Under the pieces are notes generated by a model that saw nothing but the letters and a program-made list of their open reading frames with translations, was not told where the DNA came from and did no database searches. A program made the translations under genes and the position numbers. A stretch of DNA of 39,621 nt from an uncultured beta proteobacterium (GTDB lineage: Bacteria > Pseudomonadota > Gammaproteobacteria > Burkholderiales > Burkholderiaceae_C): assembly GCA_903905735.1 (NCBI GenBank), contig CAIVHU010000162.1, positions 1 to 39,621 on the forward strand, written 5' to 3'. This document shows, piece after piece, positions 8,330 to 16,513 of the stretch. Position 1 is the stretch's first letter; every line of letters begins with the position of its first letter.

Positions 8330-8974
8330 TCACTTGCCGTCCTGCGTCAACCACTTTTCAATTTCAACCGTGATGTCTTGCACTGGCGTGCTGTAGCCAA
8401 ACTTCTTCAGCAGTTGGCCATCCGGTCCGAGCAAAAACATACCGGCCGTGTGATCCATGTTGTAAACATTGGGCCCAGCACCGGGCTCTTGAATTTTGGT
8501 GTATTCAACCTTGAAATTGTTGGCAGCCCATTGGACAAGGGCCTCGCTACCGGTCAGACCCAAAATCCGCGAGTCAAAATTGGCGGTGTAAGCGGCCAAG
8601 ACTTCCAAGGTATCCCTTTGCGGATCTATGGAAATAAAAATCGGCTGCAAGTACTGGGCACGCTCTCCGAGTTTTTCGAGTATTTGTTGCATTTCCGTCA
8701 TGGTGGTTGGGCAGACATCCGGGCAGGATATGTACCCAAAGGCGATCAATTGAAAGCGGTCATGAAAATCATCCGAGGTCACCGACCCGCCATGACTTCC
8801 CTGTAGTAAATAGCGCGGTGACATGCGTTCAGTGAGCACCGTGTTGGTAACTGCAACCGGGTCAGCGTTGGTGGGCGCTGTCGTTTGGGCTACGACACTG
8901 GTCGCAAACGCCATTGATGTCGCCAGCATCAGTGCTGACACTTGTTGAAGCATAGTGATGTTGAGCATGTTCAT
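8330..8974 (-). CDS. SCO1/SenC/PrrC-type copper chaperone
   Basis: A 214-residue periplasmic thioredoxin-fold protein with an N-terminal hydrophobic signal or anchor (about residues 10-30). The copper-binding motif CPDVCPTTM lies at about residue 83 and the third ligand His in MDHTAGMFLLGPDG at about residue 173. Both Cys and the His are present, so copper binding should be intact. SCO proteins deliver copper to or reduce CuA sites. NosZ also has a CuA centre, so this copy probably serves NosZ assembly rather than an oxidase. It overlaps the preceding small secreted protein gene by four bases (ATGA) and belongs to the coupled nos run. Confidence 0.93.
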   Translation of the reverse strand: MNMLNITMLQQVSALMLATSMAFATSVVAQTTAPTNADPVAVTNTVLTERMSPRYLLQGSHGGSVTSDDFHDRFQLIAFGYISCPDVCPTTMTEMQQILEKLGERAQYLQPIFISIDPQRDTLEVLAAYTANFDSRILGLTGSEALVQWAANNFKVEYTKIQEPGAGPNVYNMDHTAGMFLLGPDGQLLKKFGYSTPVQDITVEIEKWLTQDGK

Positions 8975-9345
8975 TGAGTTCCAGAAGTGGGTGTGGTGGG
9001 TGTTGTATTGGGCAAGCTCGCCTGCAATTCAAGCTTCAGTGATACCAGCTGAGCAGACATAACCACCTCGTCGGGGCACGACATCTCGCTGCGTAACTGT
9101 GCGACAAACGCTTGCTGCGTACTATCTTCAAAGGCGTCCCCAAAACGGGCTGTCTTGGGAGCGTGCAATAGCATCAGACTTTTTGCCTGTGCGGCAATGG
9201 TCATCTCCTTACAGGCCAGTGCTTGACCATTGACTCGCCCAAGATCAATGATGACTTGCAAAGCCGATTCGGTTTGTGCATACACCGGGTGGAGAAGTGC
9301 GTAGACCAGATTTAGTGACATTAAGAAGGCGGTTCGTTGATTCAT
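8971..9345 (-). CDS. small secreted protein of unknown function
   Basis: A 124-residue protein with a signal peptide ending at about YAQ (residue 24). The mature part holds LGRVNGQALACKEM with one Cys and a second Cys in SEMSCPDEV, possibly a disulfide pair. The rest is helical, ending in a Thr/Pro-rich tail. I do not recognise the family. It overlaps the BASS transporter gene by one base (TAATG) and the SCO gene by four, so all three must be expressed together. A periplasmic accessory role in copper handling is guilt by association only. Confidence 0.72.
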   Translation of the reverse strand: MNQRTAFLMSLNLVYALLHPVYAQTESALQVIIDLGRVNGQALACKEMTIAAQAKSLMLLHAPKTARFGDAFEDSTQQAFVAQLRSEMSCPDEVVMSAQLVSLKLELQASLPNTTPTTPTSGTQ

Positions 9346-10229
9346 TAATAACTCCTATTCCAAGCAATAGCGGCACCTCGCCATCTGCGCATCAGCACCA
9401 CAAACATCAGGGTAGTGACATTCATCAGTAGCGCGTACACCACGCTGGGCGCGCTCATCGCCGGCATGACCATCCATTGCACGCAGACATAAATCCCCAG
9501 GGCCGAGTTGTGCATGCCGCATTCAATGACCACCGCAATGCGGTCGGTGTGCACCAGCCGCATCCGTGTCGCCAGCGCATAGGCCACACCCATGATCAGC
9601 AGGTTGAGCAACAGCGTGGCCGGGCCCAACTGGGGCAACTGCTGCACCAACACCTCACGCTGATCCCAAAAGGTGGCCAGCACAATCAACACAAACAAGC
9701 CCGTGCTCAGGCGCGCAGCCACAGGCACCCAGCGCATCACCGCTGCGGGAAAGCGCCAGCGCACGCCCATACCGAGCAACACTGGCAAGGTTGTCAGCAG
9801 GAAAATACTGCCCACCATGGCACCCAAGGAGGCGCGTGTAGCCAGACTGCCGCCCATGAAATACTGCAAGGCCCCGCTCAGCAACAAAGGCATGGTGAGC
9901 ATGGAAGCCAGACTGCTGAGCGCTGTGAGCGAGATCGACAGCGCCGTATCACCGCGCGCCAGATGCGTCAGCAGCCCGGAGCTGACCCCGCCCGGGCAGG
10001 CGGCCAGCACCATCAGACCCACTGCCATCATCGGGTCCAGCCCGGTCAGCCTGGCAACTGCAAAACCGGCCACCGGCACCAGCAGCAGTTGCCCAAGCAG
10101 GCCAACGACCAGCGCCTTGGGGCGCAGTGTCACCCGGCGGAAATCGGCCAGCACCAGGGTCAACCCGAGATAAAACATGATGCACGCCAGCGCCAGCGGC
10201 AGCAGTTTCTGCAGCACCGCCGGATTCAT
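9345..10229 (-). CDS. bile acid:sodium symporter (BASS) family transporter
   Basis: A 294-residue inner-membrane protein with about nine hydrophobic segments along its full length. Family features include GLLGQLLLVPVAGFAVA, the crossover-helix region LMVLAACPGGVSSGLLTHLARGD (Gly-Gly and Asp near a predicted sodium site) and IECGMHNSALGIYV near residue 236. BASS proteins move organic anions with sodium. The substrate here is not predictable. Its start overlaps the menA stop by four bases and its stop overlaps the next start, placing it firmly inside the nos/men run. That is an unusual location for a BASS gene, and it might import a quinone precursor or organic acid, but nothing in the sequence proves this. 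Confidence 0.86.
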   Translation of the reverse strand: MNPAVLQKLLPLALACIMFYLGLTLVLADFRRVTLRPKALVVGLLGQLLLVPVAGFAVARLTGLDPMMAVGLMVLAACPGGVSSGLLTHLARGDTALSISLTALSSLASMLTMPLLLSGALQYFMGGSLATRASLGAMVGSIFLLTTLPVLLGMGVRWRFPAAVMRWVPVAARLSTGLFVLIVLATFWDQREVLVQQLPQLGPATLLLNLLIMGVAYALATRMRLVHTDRIAVVIECGMHNSALGIYVCVQWMVMPAMSAPSVVYALLMNVTTLMFVVLMRRWRGAAIAWNRSY

Positions 10230-11131
10230 AAAAAGACACCGATCGACAAGGCCAGGCCCAGTAACAGCCCCAGCTTGGCGGTGGCACCGAGCAGCAGGTT
10301 GAGCTGTGCCCCCGATGCCTGGCGGTGTAGCCGGGGGATCTGCTTGAGTGCATACGGCAGGGCCAGCAGGCTCAGCAGGGCCCCAGGCCGGTCATGCCAG
10401 GCCAGCAGCGCCGTCAGGACAAAAGGGAGCAGCACCATGGCGGCGTAAGCTTGGCGGGCACCCGCATCACCCAGGCTGGCGGCCAGGGTGCGCCGACCAT
10501 TACGCAGGTCAGCCTCCATGTCGCGGAAGTTATTGACCAGCAACACCGCTGCTGCTGGCAAACCCACCACCGCGCCAGCCAGCCAGGCGTCCAGCGACAG
10601 GCTGTCACTTTGCAGCCAGTGGCTGCCGACGACGGCCAGCAGACCAAAAAACACCAAGACAAACAACTCACCCAAAGGGCTGTGGGAAATCGGGTGTTGG
10701 CCACCGGAGTAGGCCCAACCGGCCAGCAGCGAGGTCAGGCCAATGGCCAGAATCGGCCAGCCACTCTGCTGCACCAGGAAAAGCCCCAGCACCAAGGCCA
10801 GCCCGAAGCTCAAGGCGGCGGCGCGGCGCACGCTTTGTGGCGTGGCCCAACCTGCTGCGGTGACGCGCAGCGGGCCGATGCGGTCCGGGCGGTCCGCACC
10901 ACGCTCATAGTCAGCCACGTCGTTGTGCAGATTGGTGCCGATCTGGATCAGCAGAGCGCACAGCAGCGTGGCCAAAAACACCGGCCACAGCGGTGGGTTG
11001 CCGGCCGACCAAGCCAGTGCCGACCCCAGTACGACTGGCGTGGCGGCCATGCTCAGGGTGCGCGGACGAATCGCCGTCCACCATACTTGCAGGCTGGAGA
11101 CCGGGCCGCTCAGGGTGCGCTCATGTGGCAT
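10226..11131 (-). CDS. menA: MenA-like 1,4-dihydroxy-2-naphthoate polyprenyltransferase
   Basis: A UbiA-superfamily prenyltransferase of 301 residues from the ATG at 11131. A start at 11167 would overlap ubiE by 47 bases and is disfavoured. The first Asp-rich motif is NLHNDVADYERGAD (about residue 72) and the second region is NNFRDMEADLRNGRRTLA (about 205). Both have the MenA rather than UbiA spacing. Eight or nine transmembrane segments cover the protein. MenA attaches the isoprenoid tail to dihydroxynaphthoate in menaquinone synthesis. The gene overlaps ubiE upstream and the BASS gene downstream. Betaproteobacteria of this type usually rely on ubiquinone, so a menA gene co-translated with a nos operon is notable. 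Another UbiA-family activity cannot be excluded without testing. Confidence 0.82.
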   Translation of the reverse strand: MPHERTLSGPVSSLQVWWTAIRPRTLSMAATPVVLGSALAWSAGNPPLWPVFLATLLCALLIQIGTNLHNDVADYERGADRPDRIGPLRVTAAGWATPQSVRRAAALSFGLALVLGLFLVQQSGWPILAIGLTSLLAGWAYSGGQHPISHSPLGELFVLVFFGLLAVVGSHWLQSDSLSLDAWLAGAVVGLPAAAVLLVNNFRDMEADLRNGRRTLAASLGDAGARQAYAAMVLLPFVLTALLAWHDRPGALLSLLALPYALKQIPRLHRQASGAQLNLLLGATAKLGLLLGLALSIGVFL

Positions 11132-11858
11132 TTGAACGCGTCCCAAAGTGCAGGCAGGCAATGCCAAAGGACAGGTTCTCCCAGCGGATGGCGTTAAATC
11201 CGGCTTGCTGCATCAGTTCGGCAAAGCCGCTCTGGTTGGGAAAACGGCGAATCGACTCCACCAGGTACTGGTAGGCGATGGGTTCGCGTGCCACCAGCGC
11301 ACCCAGGCGCGGGATGACCAGAAACGAGTACAGGTTGTAAAACGGGGCCAGCCAGAAGACCGGTTGCGAGAACTCCAGGCAGACAAAGCGCCCGCCGGGT
11401 TTGAGCACGCGGTGGATCTCTGACAGCGCCCTTTCCAGATGCGTGGCGTTGCGCAGGCCAAATGAGACGGTCAACAAATCCACGCTGGCATCACTCAGCG
11501 GCAGGCTCTCAGCCTCGCCCGCCAACCAGTGCACACCAGCCATGTCGGAGCGCTGCTGGCCGATTTGCATCATCGCCTGGCTGGGGTCGCAGACAGTGAC
11601 CTGGCGCTTGGGCGACAAGAGCAGGCGGGCCACATCACCGGTGCCACCGGCTAGGTCGATCACCTGACCGTGGATGCCTTGGACGCGCCACGCCAACTTG
11701 CGTTTCCACAGGCGGTGAATGCCCATACTCATCAGGTCGTTCATCAGGTCGTAGCGCGGGGCGACGGCGGTAAAGACGGTGCGGATGCGCTCGCGCCGCT
11801 CGGCCTGGTTGACCGATTCGCGGCCAAAGCTGTGGTTGATGTTTTGGGGGTGGGTCAT
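11121..11858 (-). CDS. ubiE: UbiE/MenG quinone C-methyltransferase
   Basis: A 245-residue class I SAM methyltransferase. The family signature YDLMNDLMSMGIHRLWKR lies at about residues 36-53, the SAM motif VIDLAGGTGDVARLL at about 66-80, and the later RNATHLERALSEIHRVLKPGG block at about 136-157. Proteins of this family methylate demethylmenaquinone (MenG) or the ubiquinone precursor (UbiE), and sequence alone rarely tells which. Being directly coupled to menA favours the menaquinone step. It overlaps the thioredoxin gene by four bases. A housekeeping ubiE is expected elsewhere in the genome, so this would be an extra, operon-dedicated copy. Confidence 0.88.
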   Translation of the reverse strand: MTHPQNINHSFGRESVNQAERRERIRTVFTAVAPRYDLMNDLMSMGIHRLWKRKLAWRVQGIHGQVIDLAGGTGDVARLLLSPKRQVTVCDPSQAMMQIGQQRSDMAGVHWLAGEAESLPLSDASVDLLTVSFGLRNATHLERALSEIHRVLKPGGRFVCLEFSQPVFWLAPFYNLYSFLVIPRLGALVAREPIAYQYLVESIRRFPNQSGFAELMQQAGFNAIRWENLSFGIACLHFGTRSNAT

Positions 11859-12409
11859 GGAGTCAATGAAACCCCGACTGACTTGGCCATGTTGACTGCT
11901 GAGTCGATTAACTCTCGCGATAACAAGCCTATGTGGCTACTGACCATCTTGCCCTGAGCGTTAATTACTATGGTGAAAGGAAGTGCTTTTTTGGCATTGC
12001 CCAGCATCTGCATGAGTGGCAGTCCAGATTCACGAGTCAAAAATACGGGGTAATTCACGTCATAGGCGTAAGCAAACTCCCGTACAGCTTCTGCATTGCT
12101 CTCAATATTGAGGCCAATGACCTGGACTCCAGTATTGCGCCTTTCCAACTGAATCAGCTCAGGTATCTCAACCTTGCAAGGGCCACACCAGCGCGCCCAA
12201 AAATTAACAATCAGAGGCTTACCACGATAGGCGGCCAGGTCCGCAACTTGGCCTTTCAAGTCAAACAGGGTGGACGAGAAAAGCGCCTCATTGTTGACCA
12301 TTGCGGCCATTCCTGAAGGGCCGCCTGCCACTGCGGTAAGGAATGGCTGCAAGCCAAGCAAGGCCACCAGAAAAAGCGGACTAGCACGACACCATTCAAA
12401 ATGGCTCAC
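11855..12409 (-). CDS. TlpA/ResA-like periplasmic thioredoxin
   Basis: A 184-residue thioredoxin-fold protein with an N-terminal membrane anchor or signal (about residues 10-28) and the active site WARWCGPCKVEIPEL at about residue 72. The cis-Pro region is AKKALPFTIVINAQGK. Such proteins keep cysteines reduced in the periplasm for cytochrome c maturation or copper-site assembly. In this operon the likely partners are the cysteines of NosL, SCO or NosZ CuA. It overlaps nosY and ubiE by four bases each. Confidence 0.9.
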   Translation of the reverse strand: MSHFEWCRASPLFLVALLGLQPFLTAVAGGPSGMAAMVNNEALFSSTLFDLKGQVADLAAYRGKPLIVNFWARWCGPCKVEIPELIQLERRNTGVQVIGLNIESNAEAVREFAYAYDVNYPVFLTRESGLPLMQMLGNAKKALPFTIVINAQGKMVSSHIGLLSRELIDSAVNMAKSVGVSLTP

Positions 12410-13233
12410 GGGAGATCTCCACGACGAAAAAGTAAATAACCTGCCGTCGCCGTCATCAGCCCTAGGGCCAGCGGATAGGCCAGTGCAAAAATTTTGTACC
12501 CCAGCACTCCAAAAGTATCAAGGATGACAAATGCTGATGGACCCAGCACGATAAGTTGTGGGTCAAAAAGTGCCAGGGCGGCGGTACGAAACACCTGCAG
12601 CGGGTTGGCTAGAGCGATCAACACCACGGTATCGGGGTTGACCTTGCCCTGAATCATCACGCCCAACAAGATCAGGTCAAGGAACAGCAAAAACACCAGC
12701 CAAACCATAAAGGCTGCGCCCTGTGCCATATCGGTGCTGCGTGCCATCGCTGAAATTAGCATACCGATTCCCAAAAAACAGGCCGACATCACAGCCAGTA
12801 AGGCGGTGTAATAGCCAAAAATTTCCCACGGAACATCAATACCGCGAATCACCGCGATCACCACTGCCAACAACATGGCTCCAAAAACAGGCATGAAGAT
12901 CACCAAATAGCGGCCGAGAATTTTGCCCCAGAACCAGGCGGCCAGCGACACCGGCAGCGACAGTAGGTATTCATAAACCCCCGCCTCACGATCGCCCGCC
13001 ACCGAGCGCACTGTGGTGATCAACACAAAGATCGGCAGAATGGCCATCGTCAACTGAATGTAGGTCACCAGAAGGCGCGACAGACCAATAAAGCCTAGCA
13101 CCCTGGATTCGGTCAGTCCGAACAAAAATAGCAAAGCCACAATGCCACCAAAAACCAGGGTGTAAACGATGAACCAGCGCGCTCGCAAGGATTCAATAAT
13201 GTCGAGTTTGGCTGTCAGCCAGAGTTGTTTCAT
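12406..13233 (-). CDS. nosY: NosY, ABC permease for nos copper-site maturation
   Basis: A 275-residue ABC-2 type permease with six hydrophobic segments. LWLTAKLDIIESLRARWF leads into the first helix, and AGDREAGVYEYLLSLPVSLAAWFWGK is a conserved cytoplasmic loop. NosY forms the membrane part of NosDFY, which remodels NosD and assists CuZ assembly on NosZ. It overlaps nosL upstream and the thioredoxin gene downstream by four bases. Length and topology are typical. Confidence 0.9.
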   Translation of the reverse strand: MKQLWLTAKLDIIESLRARWFIVYTLVFGGIVALLFLFGLTESRVLGFIGLSRLLVTYIQLTMAILPIFVLITTVRSVAGDREAGVYEYLLSLPVSLAAWFWGKILGRYLVIFMPVFGAMLLAVVIAVIRGIDVPWEIFGYYTALLAVMSACFLGIGMLISAMARSTDMAQGAAFMVWLVFLLFLDLILLGVMIQGKVNPDTVVLIALANPLQVFRTAALALFDPQLIVLGPSAFVILDTFGVLGYKIFALAYPLALGLMTATAGYLLFRRGDLP

Positions 13234-13763
13234 ATCTTTTGGGAAGAGGTTGTATGGGGCAAGTTGGGCGCTTCAGCCTTGCCAGGCGTGCAGCCGGCAG
13301 GCCAGAAGCTGCTGGTTTTTTTTGCCATGGTTTCATAGTCCACGCTGCCAGCCTGGAGTTCGGCGGTAGCGGAGTAGTTGTAGGCCATCGGCGAAGTCGG
13401 TCCGTTCACATAGTGGGCATTCAGTGCGTTGAGCCATTTTTTGCCATGGGTGGCGTAATCCGCTACCCAGAAGCCGAAATCTGTTTGCGCCAGCCAGGGA
13501 TATTGGTTCATTTTTTCTACGCGCCAAGTGGCAGCGCAACCGATGTCGTCAAACTTGAAGGCATCATTTCTGTGGCCGCCACGAATTTCAACTGCGAAGC
13601 GCCGGTCCGAAATGACCATCATGCAATGCAGGCAGGTATCGCGGTCCCACTTAATGGGGAGCATGCCTTCAGCCCAATCGCCATCATCACCGCAGGCGCT
13701 CAGCATCAGTGCGGCCAGCGGTGTCAGTGCGAAGCCGTGGGCCAGCAGGGTGCGCCGCCTCAT
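13230..13763 (-). CDS. nosL: NosL, copper-chaperone lipoprotein
   Basis: A 177-residue lipoprotein. Arg-rich MRRRTLLAHG, a hydrophobic stretch and a lipobox LSAC (Cys at about residue 24) mark lipid attachment to the periplasmic face. The copper motif RDTCLHCMM (about residue 41) has the usual CxxCxM form, followed by VEIRGGHRNDAFKFDD, a typical NosL block. NosL binds Cu(I) and passes it to apo-NosZ or the NosDFY complex. It overlaps nosF and nosY by four bases each, a strong sign of co-translation. Confidence 0.93.
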   Translation of the reverse strand: MRRRTLLAHGFALTPLAALMLSACGDDGDWAEGMLPIKWDRDTCLHCMMVISDRRFAVEIRGGHRNDAFKFDDIGCAATWRVEKMNQYPWLAQTDFGFWVADYATHGKKWLNALNAHYVNGPTSPMAYNYSATAELQAGSVDYETMAKKTSSFWPAGCTPGKAEAPNLPHTTSSQKI

Positions 13764-14620
13764 GACGGTATCTCCGTTAGTGAGACGTGGGTCACAACGG
13801 CAGCGTAGCGCGATACCGTCCCCAAAAAGCGCAGACGGTCAGGTCCGGCGACCTGGCCGGACCATTCGGTCAAGGCACTGTCAGCCGCCTTGAAATTCCA
13901 TTGCTCCAGCGCCTTGACCAGGGCTGGCTCATGCAACCGTGCGATCACCCGCCCGGTCAGGACACCCGCGAGCGAAATCTCTGCAGCTACCCGGTCGTCG
14001 AGAACGATCTTGCCAGTGTCGAGTTCGATTACTCGAGTAACCAAAGAGGAGACCTCGTTGATACGGTGGCTCGAAATCAGCATGGTGACGTGTTCGGCGC
14101 GCTCGGCCAGCAGTTCAAAAAATATCTTCCGTGCCTGCGGGTCCAGATTGGCGGCAGGCTCATCCATCACCAGTACCTTGGCATTGCGGCCCAGGGCGAT
14201 GGCAATCAGCAACTTCTGTTTCATACCACCCGATAGCTTGATAAACGGTCTTGACAGGATGCTTGCAACATCGAGACCCAGCCGGGTCGCCACGTCATGA
14301 ATGCGCACGGGCTCGGTTTTGCACAGTGCGGCAGAAAAATCAATCAACTGCTCCACTGGCATTTTTAATGGTGGTGGCAATTGCGGTACAAAGCCGATCA
14401 ATCCTAGAACCTCGGTGCGCTCCAGACGGGGGCTATGGCCTTGGATCAGCACATCGCCGTCAAAGGTGTACTCGCCCAGCAGGCATCGGATCAACGTGGT
14501 TTTGCCCGCTCCATTGGAGCCGATGAGCGCGACGCGTTCGCCCAGGCCGATGGTCAGGTCAATCCCATCCAGAATGCGATTGCGCCGGAAAGATTTGGTG
14601 ACGTTGGTAAAACGGATCAT
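13760..14620 (-). CDS. nosF: NosF, ABC ATPase for nos copper-site maturation
   Basis: A 286-residue ABC ATPase. The Walker A is GSNGAGKTT (about residue 34), the signature LSGGMKQKL (about 129), the Walker B VLVMDEPAANLDP (about 150) and the switch His SSHRINEV (about 184). The C-terminal 75 residues vary, as in other NosF proteins. It powers NosY and thereby NosD. Its start is 49 bases after the nosH stop, the largest gap in this part of the operon, and an SD-like sequence is only weak there. Confidence 0.93.
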   Translation of the reverse strand: MIRFTNVTKSFRRNRILDGIDLTIGLGERVALIGSNGAGKTTLIRCLLGEYTFDGDVLIQGHSPRLERTEVLGLIGFVPQLPPPLKMPVEQLIDFSAALCKTEPVRIHDVATRLGLDVASILSRPFIKLSGGMKQKLLIAIALGRNAKVLVMDEPAANLDPQARKIFFELLAERAEHVTMLISSHRINEVSSLVTRVIELDTGKIVLDDRVAAEISLAGVLTGRVIARLHEPALVKALEQWNFKAADSALTEWSGQVAGPDRLRFLGTVSRYAAVVTHVSLTEIPS

Positions 14621-14669
14621 GGTGTATGTATTTTTTTGAAAGTGCTGGTGCTCGTATCAAGCAGACGCA

Positions 14670-15650
14670 TTACAGAATTTTTGACAGACCCTTGATGTCG
14701 AATTTCAGTGAGCCTGTCGGGCAGACATCCACACAGGCTCCGCAGCGGGTGCAATCCGGACCGATGGTGACTTCGGTGTCTACCGCCCGCCCTTTGACGA
14801 TGGTGTCCAGCACATGCGGCACCAGGCACACTTTTTTGCAGTCACCTTCATGAAAACAGCCGTCCAACGTGTACTTGATGCGCACCGGTGAAAGGATGCC
14901 CACCACGCCATAAGTCAGCCCGATCGGGCAGACATAACGGCACCAGGCACGGCGCGAAAAGGTCACCTCAAACAGCAGCAGCGCCAGTACCCACAGCAAA
15001 GCCAGACCGGGGCCGTAAATGATGGCGCGCGACAAAATGCCGGTAGGCGAAATCGCCTCAAACACGGTGTAGCCGGTGCCCAGGGCCGCCAAGGCAAAGA
15101 TGACCCAGAAATAGGTGCGCAGGCTGCGGCTCATGGGTTGATCAGAAACCAACTTTTTGCGTGCCATCCACAAATGCAGCTTTTCGGCCAACTCGGCTAC
15201 GAAGTGGTAGGGACAGACCCATGAACAAAACGTGCGCCCCCCAAGCAACATCCAGATGACCATGACGGTCGAGGTACCGATCACCAGATTGACTAGGATG
15301 TGCTTATGTGCCAGCATCACCTGCAACGCCGAGTTGAGGTCAATCAAATGAAAGCCTATCAGCCGCGAGGCAGTTAGTGAGCCTTCCAGAATCTGGATGT
15401 CCAGACCATACGACAGGGCGAAGAACAGGTTAACCGCCAGTAACACTGCCCAACGCCGGTTGCGCCAGGTGTTGACGTGCGGCTTTTCGTGGGCTCTGAG
15501 AATGGTGGCGCGCACCTCGGCCTTGTTGGCCATGCGTTTGAGTTCGTGCACTTGTTGCGCGCGTTCGGTGATCTCGGTGGGTTTTTTGGGCTCGCGCCCG
15601 AACATGATGCCAATTTGCTCGAAAAATCGATCGCGGTGAATCTTTTTCAT
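14670..15650 (-). CDS. nosH: NosH (NapH-like) membrane quinol dehydrogenase subunit
   Basis: About 326 residues from the ATG at 15650 (an alternative start is at 15659). Four or five membrane segments are followed by cytoplasmic clusters. Two CX3CP motifs, FCSWVCPYHF and WCRYVCPIG, are characteristic of the NapH/NosH/CcoG family. Two [4Fe-4S] sets follow: CFHEGDCKKVC and CTRCGACVDVCPTG. With NosG it is thought to take electrons from menaquinol and pass them to periplasmic cytochromes c and NosZ in clade II systems. The presence of menA and menG genes downstream supports menaquinol as donor here. Confidence 0.9.
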   Translation of the reverse strand: MKKIHRDRFFEQIGIMFGREPKKPTEITERAQQVHELKRMANKAEVRATILRAHEKPHVNTWRNRRWAVLLAVNLFFALSYGLDIQILEGSLTASRLIGFHLIDLNSALQVMLAHKHILVNLVIGTSTVMVIWMLLGGRTFCSWVCPYHFVAELAEKLHLWMARKKLVSDQPMSRSLRTYFWVIFALAALGTGYTVFEAISPTGILSRAIIYGPGLALLWVLALLLFEVTFSRRAWCRYVCPIGLTYGVVGILSPVRIKYTLDGCFHEGDCKKVCLVPHVLDTIVKGRAVDTEVTIGPDCTRCGACVDVCPTGSLKFDIKGLSKIL

Positions 15651-16513
15651 GCTGTCCACACCTCGCGTGCTTCAATCACGATGCAGGCCTGCTCGGTGGG
15701 GCAAACCATCTCGCATACGCCGCAGCCTACGCAAGGTTCGTGAATGACGGGCTGGCGGCGGGTTTTACCGTCAGCGGTGGTCAACGTTTCCAGGCTGATG
15801 GCCCCGCCGATCGGGCATTCACTGACACACAGGTTGCACTCTTTCACGTCGTAGGGATGTTGGGACACCAGAATCGGCTTCCAGCGATCCACGTCCATGT
15901 AGCGCATGTGTCCCTTGAAGTCTGCACCACGCGCCTGACCTTTGAACCCCTTGCCTTGTATGGCCAGGCATGCCTCTGGCCGAAGCAGCCTTGCAACGCC
16001 AGCACGCTCTTTCAAGTTCAGCGTGGGTTCTGGATCTTTTGCCTTGGCTTTGAGGAGGGGTTTGGTAGCAAGGCGGGCACCGGCTCTGACGCTCAGATAA
16101 CTTGGCTTGTCATAGGCAAGGGCACCAGTTGGGCAAGCCAGGATGCACTGAACGGCATCACACGAAAAATCACATGCCTGTTGGCGAGCATCGATGTAGG
16201 GAACACCCACGCCCAAACCATCCACCAGGTCAGCCAACTTGATGGCTTGCACCGGGCACACCTGCACACACTGCCCACACTTGATGCACGCTGCCAAAAA
16301 ATCTCTCTCGTCCAATGCCCCAGGCGGACGCAGGCGTTTTTTTTGCGCATAGACTAAGGGCAGGTAGCCAGACAATGCAGCACCGATGACACCACCCGCC
16401 AACAAGGCTGTACGTAGCCACTTGCGCCGATCTTGACGCGATAGGCGGGTCTTTTTGGGACTTGCAGCTGTCAATGGCACCGCCGGTGCGGCTTCAGGTT
16501 TTTCTTCAATCAC
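15647..16513 (-). CDS. nosG: NosG (NapG-like) Tat-exported ferredoxin
   Basis: A 288-residue iron-sulfur protein with a twin-arginine leader (DRRKWLRTALLAGG at about residues 27-40). Four [4Fe-4S] binding sets follow: CIKCGQCVQVCP (about 96), CDFSCDAVQCILACP (about 133), CNLCVSECP (about 231) and CVGCGVCEMVCP (about 261). This matches NapG/NosG. The protein would sit on the periplasmic side and relay electrons from NosH toward the cytochromes c. It overlaps nosD by four bases and nosH by four from the preferred nosH start. Confidence 0.92.
   Translation of the reverse strand: MIEEKPEAAPAVPLTAASPKKTRLSRQDRRKWLRTALLAGGVIGAALSGYLPLVYAQKKRLRPPGALDERDFLAACIKCGQCVQVCPVQAIKLADLVDGLGVGVPYIDARQQACDFSCDAVQCILACPTGALAYDKPSYLSVRAGARLATKPLLKAKAKDPEPTLNLKERAGVARLLRPEACLAIQGKGFKGQARGADFKGHMRYMDVDRWKPILVSQHPYDVKECNLCVSECPIGGAISLETLTTADGKTRRQPVIHEPCVGCGVCEMVCPTEQACIVIEAREVWTA

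Noticed and set aside
9477..10448. Long plus-strand frame of 323 codons over the BASS gene
   Set aside because: Its composition (Gln, His and Arg rich) is that of an antisense shadow; the minus-strand frame has clear membrane-protein features.
10394..11197. Long plus-strand frame over menA
   Set aside because: Antisense shadow of the MenA-like prenyltransferase gene in GC-rich DNA.
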